DNA of 64,000 bases from Bradyrhizobium sp. PSBB068. Lineage in GTDB: Bacteria; Pseudomonadota; Alphaproteobacteria; Rhizobiales; Xanthobacteraceae. The DNA lies in contig CP069300.1 in assembly GCA_016839165.1 (NCBI GenBank), positions 2,542,001-2,606,000 of the forward strand. The letters are read 5' to 3'. The notes under the pieces are model-generated. The model did no database searches, was not told the DNA's origin, and saw nothing but the letters and a program-made list of their open reading frames with translations. The position numbers and the translations under genes were made by a program. Each line of letters begins with the position of its first letter. The first letter of the stretch is position 1. Below are positions 60,139-64,000 of this stretch, piece by piece.

Positions 60139-61767
60139 ATGACGATCCAGCCCAACCGCGCCGAGCGGGTGCATGCACCGACCGGATCGGTGGAGTTCGA
60201 CGCCGACGTCCTGGTGCTGGGCGGCGGCCCGGCGGGGACCTGGGCTGCGGTCAGTGCCGCCGAGCGCGGCGCGCGCGTGGTGCTGGCCGACAAGGGCTTT
60301 TGCGGCACATCGGGCGCGACCGCCGCGGCCGGAACCGGCGTCTGGTATGTCGATCCCGATCCGGCGCTGCGCGAGGCAGCGATGGCCAACCGCGAGAAGC
60401 TCGGCGGTCATCTGCAGGATCGCCGCTGGATGGCGCGCGTGCTTGACCGCACCTATCAGCAAAGCAATCGCCTGGCCGATTGGGGCTATCCCTATCCGGT
60501 CGACGACAGCGGCAAGTCGCAGCGCAACTCGCTGCAGGGCCCGGAATATATGCGCCTGATGCGCAAGCGCACCAAGCAGGCCGGCGTCACCATCCTCGAT
60601 CACAGCCCGGCGCTGGAATTGCTGGTGGACGACGCCGGGGCGGTCGCCGGTGCGAGCGGCGTGCGCCGGCAGAAGGACGATCGCTGGACGGTTCGCGCCA
60701 AGGCCGTCGTGATCGCGACCGGCGGCTGCGCATTCCTGAGCAAGACGCTCGGATCGAACGTACTGACCGGCGACGGTTACCTGATGGCCGCGGAGGTCGG
60801 TGCCGAGTTCAGCAGCATGGAGTTTTCCAACCCCTATGCGATCTCGGCAGCGTTCGGCTCGGTCACCAAGACGCTGTTCTACGGCTGGGCGACCTTCACT
60901 CATGATGACGGCAGCGTCGTTCCCGGCGCGGCGTCGAAGGGCGGACGGTCGGCGATCGCACGCGCGTTGCTTGAGGGGCCGGTCTATGCCCGGCTCGACA
61001 AGGCCGATGACGATGTGCAGCGGCAGATGCGCGTCTCGCAGCCGAACTTCTTCCTGCCGTTCGACCGCACCGGCATCGATCCATTCAACGATCGCTTTCC
61101 GATCACCTTGCGCCTGGAAGGGACGGTCCGCGGTACCGGCGGTCTGCGCATCGTGGATGACAGCTGCGCCACCAGCGTGGCCGGGCTCTATGCGGCCGGG
61201 GACGCGGCGACACGCGAACTGATCTGCGGCGGCTTCACCGGCGGAGGCAGCCATAACGCGGCCTGGGCGATGTCGTCGGGCAGCTGGGCGGGGCAGGGTG
61301 CCGCCGACTACGCCCGACAATTCGGTCCGACAGGCCGGCGGAAGCTGTCGCCATCGGGAACGATCGCGTTTCGCAGCCGGTCGCGGCGGGCGTTCGAGCC
61401 GGCTGCCTTGGCGAAGGCGGTCCAGAGAGAAGTGTTCCCGTATGAGCTGAACTATTTCCGGGAGGCTTCGCGGCTTGAGGGGGCGCTGGCGCGGCTCGAT
61501 GGGGCCTGGCTCGACGTCTCGGAGGCGGACGCCGCCTCCAGGGCCGATCTGTTGCGGGCCCGCGAAGGCGCCGCGATGCTGGCAACCGCGCGGCTGATGT
61601 ATCGCAGCGCGCTGGCGCGCCAGGAAAGCCGCGGCATGCATCGCCGCGACGATTTCCCCGAGCAGGACGATCGCCAGCGGCATTACGTGACGAGCGGCGG
61701 CCTCGACGAGGTCTGGACCTCGGTCCGGCCGCATGCGGACGCGGCCTATGCGGAGGCTGCGGAATGA
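60139..61767 (+). CDS. FAD-dependent oxidoreductase (fumarate reductase/APS reductase-like flavoprotein)
   Basis: The 542-residue flavoprotein has the dinucleotide motif DVLVLGGGPAGTWAAVSAAERGARVVLADKG (about 25-55), AVVIATGGCAFLSKTLGSN, and the FAD-contacting VAGLYAAGDAATRELICGGFTGGGSHNAAWA. It resembles succinate dehydrogenase/fumarate reductase flavoproteins and the alpha subunit of adenylylsulfate reductase. The next gene encodes a two-cluster ferredoxin and overlaps by four bases, the same arrangement as an AprAB-like pair. In assimilatory sulfur islands such pairs occur beside methionine/sulfonate importers. The substrate is unknown. Confidence 0.8.
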   Translation: MTIQPNRAERVHAPTGSVEFDADVLVLGGGPAGTWAAVSAAERGARVVLADKGFCGTSGATAAAGTGVWYVDPDPALREAAMANREKLGGHLQDRRWMARVLDRTYQQSNRLADWGYPYPVDDSGKSQRNSLQGPEYMRLMRKRTKQAGVTILDHSPALELLVDDAGAVAGASGVRRQKDDRWTVRAKAVVIATGGCAFLSKTLGSNVLTGDGYLMAAEVGAEFSSMEFSNPYAISAAFGSVTKTLFYGWATFTHDDGSVVPGAASKGGRSAIARALLEGPVYARLDKADDDVQRQMRVSQPNFFLPFDRTGIDPFNDRFPITLRLEGTVRGTGGLRIVDDSCATSVAGLYAAGDAATRELICGGFTGGGSHNAAWAMSSGSWAGQGAADYARQFGPTGRRKLSPSGTIAFRSRSRRAFEPAALAKAVQREVFPYELNYFREASRLEGALARLDGAWLDVSEADAASRADLLRAREGAAMLATARLMYRSALARQESRGMHRRDDFPEQDDRQRHYVTSGGLDEVWTSVRPHADAAYAEAAE

Positions 61768-62084
61768 TCGAAGTCATCGATGCCGCCAGTTGCACGTCCT
61801 GCGACATCTGCGTCAACGTCTGCCCGACCAACGTGTTCGACAAGACCGACGGAGTTCCGGTGATTGCCCGGCAGAGCGATTGCCAGACCTGCTTTCTCTG
61901 CGAGCTTTACTGTCCCGAGGATGCGCTCTATGTATCGCCTTTCGCCGATCAGGCCCAGGCGATCGACCTCGTCGCGCTCAGGCAAACCGACGCGATGGGG
62001 AGCTATCGGCGGGCTGTCGGCTGGACCGACGGTACGCGGGATCGCCGCGGCGACGACCGCAGTTACCTTCTCTTTGGTCATTGA
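61764..62084 (+). CDS. 2[4Fe-4S] ferredoxin partner of the flavoprotein
   Basis: The 106-residue protein has two cluster motifs, CTSCDICVNVCP and CQTCFLCELYCP, i.e. C-x2-C-x2-C-x3-C-P twice. This is as in bacterial ferredoxins and the beta subunit of adenylylsulfate reductase. It starts at ATG 61764 overlapping the flavoprotein stop, so the two are made together and likely form a complex passing electrons to or from FAD. The tail (about 40 residues) is polar and lacks similarity I can name. The methionine importer genes follow 46 bases later. Confidence 0.86.
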   Translation: MIEVIDAASCTSCDICVNVCPTNVFDKTDGVPVIARQSDCQTCFLCELYCPEDALYVSPFADQAQAIDLVALRQTDAMGSYRRAVGWTDGTRDRRGDDRSYLLFGH

Positions 62085-62129
62085 GTCCGCGACTCCGACC
62101 GACCAAAGCCATTCGAATTGGACGACTGA

Positions 62130-63251
62130 ATGAACGTGCATCAATCGCTGACGGCGGTGCAACCCGTCGAGACGCCGCCTATCGCATCTGCTCCGATCGA
62201 GCGCGATACGATGGTGCGGTTCGAGTCCGTTTCGAAGATCTATCCGGCCTACCGCGATAAGCCGAGCGTGCAGGCGCTGGCCGGAATCGACTTTGCCATA
62301 CCGCGCGGATCGATCACCGGCGTGATCGGTCGCTCCGGCGCCGGAAAATCGAGCCTGGTGCGGCTGATCAACGGGCTGGAGAAGCCGTCGGCCGGACGGG
62401 TCGTCGTCGACGGCCGCGACATCTCAGGGCTTGCCGGCCGCGAGCTGCGGCTGGCGCAGCGCTCGATCGGCATGATCTTCCAGCATTTCAACCTGCTGTC
62501 GTCACGCACGGCGGCGGACAATATCGCCTTGCCGCTCGAGATCGCCGGCTGGTCGAGAGCCGAGATCGCGGCCCGCGTGGAGGAACTGCTGGAGCTCGTC
62601 GGCATCGCCGACAAATACGACCGCTATCCGTCCGAACTGTCCGGCGGCCAGAAGCAGCGCATCGGCATCGCCCGTGCGCTGGCGACGCGGCCGAATGTGC
62701 TGCTCTCGGATGAGGCGACCTCGGCGCTCGATCCGCAGACCACCCGTGCGATCCTCGACCTGCTTGCCAACATCAATCGCGAGCTCGGCGTGACGATCGT
62801 CCTGATCACCCACGAAATGTCGGTGGTGCGGCAGCTTGCCAAGGAGGTCGTGGTGATCGACGCCGGCGAGATTGTCGAGCGCGGCCATGTTGCCGACATC
62901 TTCACCCATCCCAGCCATCCGGTCACGCAGGCCTTCCTTTCGGAAGTGGTCGGCGACAGCGTTCCGGTATCGCTGGCGAGCCGCCTGGTGGCACAACCGA
63001 TCGCCGGCGGACGGGCCGTCATCCGCCTGCAGGTCCGCGGCAGCGATGCCGGCGATACGATTGTTGCGCGGCTGGCGCGCGAGCTGTCGATCGACGTCGC
63101 GCTGCTGTCGGCGCGGATCGACGAGATCGGCGGCCAGCACGTCGGTTCGTTGACGATCGGCATTCCCGGCGGCGAGGCCGCGGTCAAGCAGGCCGTGGCC
63201 TATCTGTCTCAGCACAACTTCCCGGTGGAGCGGCTCGGCTATGTCGCGTGA
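62130..63251 (+). CDS. metN: Methionine-type ABC transporter ATP-binding protein
   Basis: The 373-residue ATPase has an N-terminal extension of about 28 residues (ATG 62211 would remove it). Walker A is GRSGAGKSSLVRLING, the Q-loop FQHFNLLSSRTAADNIALPLE, signature LSGGQKQRIGIARAL, Walker B LLSDEATSALD, H-loop LITHEMSVVRQ, all MetN-like. The C-terminal 90 residues match the NIL/ACT-like regulatory domain that binds methionine in MetN (RLQVRGSDAGDTIVARLARELSIDV). It overlaps the permease gene by 11 bases. Substrates in such islands may also be organosulfur compounds. Confidence 0.9.
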   Translation: MNVHQSLTAVQPVETPPIASAPIERDTMVRFESVSKIYPAYRDKPSVQALAGIDFAIPRGSITGVIGRSGAGKSSLVRLINGLEKPSAGRVVVDGRDISGLAGRELRLAQRSIGMIFQHFNLLSSRTAADNIALPLEIAGWSRAEIAARVEELLELVGIADKYDRYPSELSGGQKQRIGIARALATRPNVLLSDEATSALDPQTTRAILDLLANINRELGVTIVLITHEMSVVRQLAKEVVVIDAGEIVERGHVADIFTHPSHPVTQAFLSEVVGDSVPVSLASRLVAQPIAGGRAVIRLQVRGSDAGDTIVARLARELSIDVALLSARIDEIGGQHVGSLTIGIPGGEAAVKQAVAYLSQHNFPVERLGYVA

Positions 63252-63906
63252 ACTCATCAATCTGATCATCCAGGCGACCGGCGAGAGCCTGTTCATGGTG
63301 TCGGTCGCCGCATTGCTCGCGACCGTCTTCGGTCTGCCGATCGGGATCTTCCTGGCAACCAGCCGCAAGGGGGAGCTGTTCGCGGCGCCCGCCGTCAACA
63401 GCATCCTCGGGATGGTTGTGAACGCGACCCGCTCGACGCCGTTCATCATCCTGGTCGTTGCGATCATTCCGTTCACGCGCCTGATCGCGGGCACCTCGAT
63501 CGGCTCGGGCGCGGCGATCGTGCCGCTGACCATCGCGGCGACGCCGTTCATTGCGCGCCTGGTCGAGGGCGCGATCCGCGAAGTCGATGGCGGCCTGATC
63601 GAAACGGCATCGTCGTTCGGCGCCAGTCCGCTGCAGATCGTGTTCAAGGTGTTGATCCCGGAGGCGTTGCCCGGTCTGGTGCTGGCCTTGACGCTCGCGG
63701 TCGTCAGCCTGCTCGGCTACTCCGCGATGGTCGGTGCCGTCGGCGGCGGCGGCCTCGGCGATCTCGGCATCCGCTACGGCTATCAGCGCTTCATGCCGGA
63801 GATGATGCTGGCCGTCGTCGTGGTGCTGATCGCGCTGGTGCAGACCGTGCAGACCGCCGGCGATTATCTGGCGCGCCGGGTCAATCGCCGGCTGCGTCAT
63901 CGCTGA
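63241..63906 (+). CDS. metI: Methionine-type ABC transporter permease
   Basis: The 221-residue permease has five hydrophobic segments and the MetI-type coupling loop REVDGGLIETASSFGASPLQIVFKVLIPEALPGLVLALTLAVVSLLGYSAMVGAVGGGGLGDLGIRYG. It begins at ATG 63241 inside the end of metN, indicating translational coupling. The binding-protein gene starts 47 bases downstream. Confidence 0.9.
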   Translation: MSRELINLIIQATGESLFMVSVAALLATVFGLPIGIFLATSRKGELFAAPAVNSILGMVVNATRSTPFIILVVAIIPFTRLIAGTSIGSGAAIVPLTIAATPFIARLVEGAIREVDGGLIETASSFGASPLQIVFKVLIPEALPGLVLALTLAVVSLLGYSAMVGAVGGGGLGDLGIRYGYQRFMPEMMLAVVVVLIALVQTVQTAGDYLARRVNRRLRHR

Positions 63907-63953
63907 CGCATCACCACTACGCCACCTGTTTTGCCTATCTCACGGAGACCAAG

Positions 63954-64000
63954 ATGTCGTTTCGTTCTGTTGTCACGCTCGCGAGCGCCCTCGCTGTCTG
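63954..64000 (+). CDS. Probable MetQ-type substrate-binding protein, 5' end only
   Basis: ATG 63954 follows GGAG, and the frame is open to the right edge. The 15 codons seen (MSFRSVVTLASALAV) look like the start of a signal peptide. Position right after metN-metI predicts the cognate periplasmic or lipoprotein binding protein. Too little is present to confirm the family. Confidence 0.55.
   Translation, partial: MSFRSVVTLASALAV

Overview
The window looks like chromosomal DNA of a Bradyrhizobium-type alphaproteobacterium (Rhizobiales). The signs are high-GC codon use, short paralogous proteins typical of the genus (638-838, 3616-3795, 13222-13455), rhizobial palindromic repeats (11756-11854, 24244-24364, 29774-29850), and many ABC uptake systems beside aromatic and organosulfur oxidation genes. 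This assignment is from recall of gene and repeat families, not from a search. I saw no tRNA, rRNA, CRISPR array or complete insertion sequence.

Region 1 (1-7.5 kb) is sparse. It holds a GNAT/CelD-like gene cut by the left edge, small genes, a heparin-lyase-like secreted polysaccharide lyase, galE, and two divergent LuxR-type response regulators. The regulator at 5406-6326 lacks the phospho-acceptor aspartate. Region 2 (7.6-13.1 kb) is a miniature non-ribosomal peptide cluster: phosphopantetheinyl transferase, a thioesterase with a TubC-like docking domain and a Cys nucleophile, a free-standing adenylation-carrier didomain predicted to load Asn/Asp, and an acyl-CoA dehydrogenase. There is no condensation domain.

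Region 3 (14-43.5 kb) is an aromatic-catabolism supercluster. It contains a Rieske oxygenase (alpha, beta, reductase), an aryl-CoA ligase, an SDR, two MarR repressors, an indolepyruvate:ferredoxin oxidoreductase-like pair, gentisate 1,2-dioxygenase, a fumarylpyruvate-hydrolase-like enzyme, a thioesterase, an EthD protein, an ATC-hydrolase-family protein, a Rid protein, a Liv-type ABC importer with a fused permease-ATPase and two binding proteins, a racemase-like protein, an Ohr/OsmC protein, a thiolase-like/DUF35-SDR pair, an isatin-hydrolase-like enzyme and a third MarR. The combination suggests catabolism of indole-3-acetate or a related indole through isatin, isatinate, an anthraniloyl derivative and gentisate. 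The route is my inference. A composite operator (TACATGTA next to TATGC-N5-CATAT) precedes both the Rieske operon and the IorAB-MarR operon. A TetR/SDR pair at 27.9-29.6 kb sits inside this region and may be unrelated.

Region 4 (43.8-64 kb) is an organosulfur and methionine uptake island. It has three flavin-dependent LLM monooxygenases, a flavin reductase, an SfnB/DszC-like flavoprotein, a TauD/TfdA dioxygenase, two sulfonate-type ABC importers, serine acetyltransferase, a flavoprotein-ferredoxin pair and a MetNI(Q) importer whose binding protein runs off the right edge.
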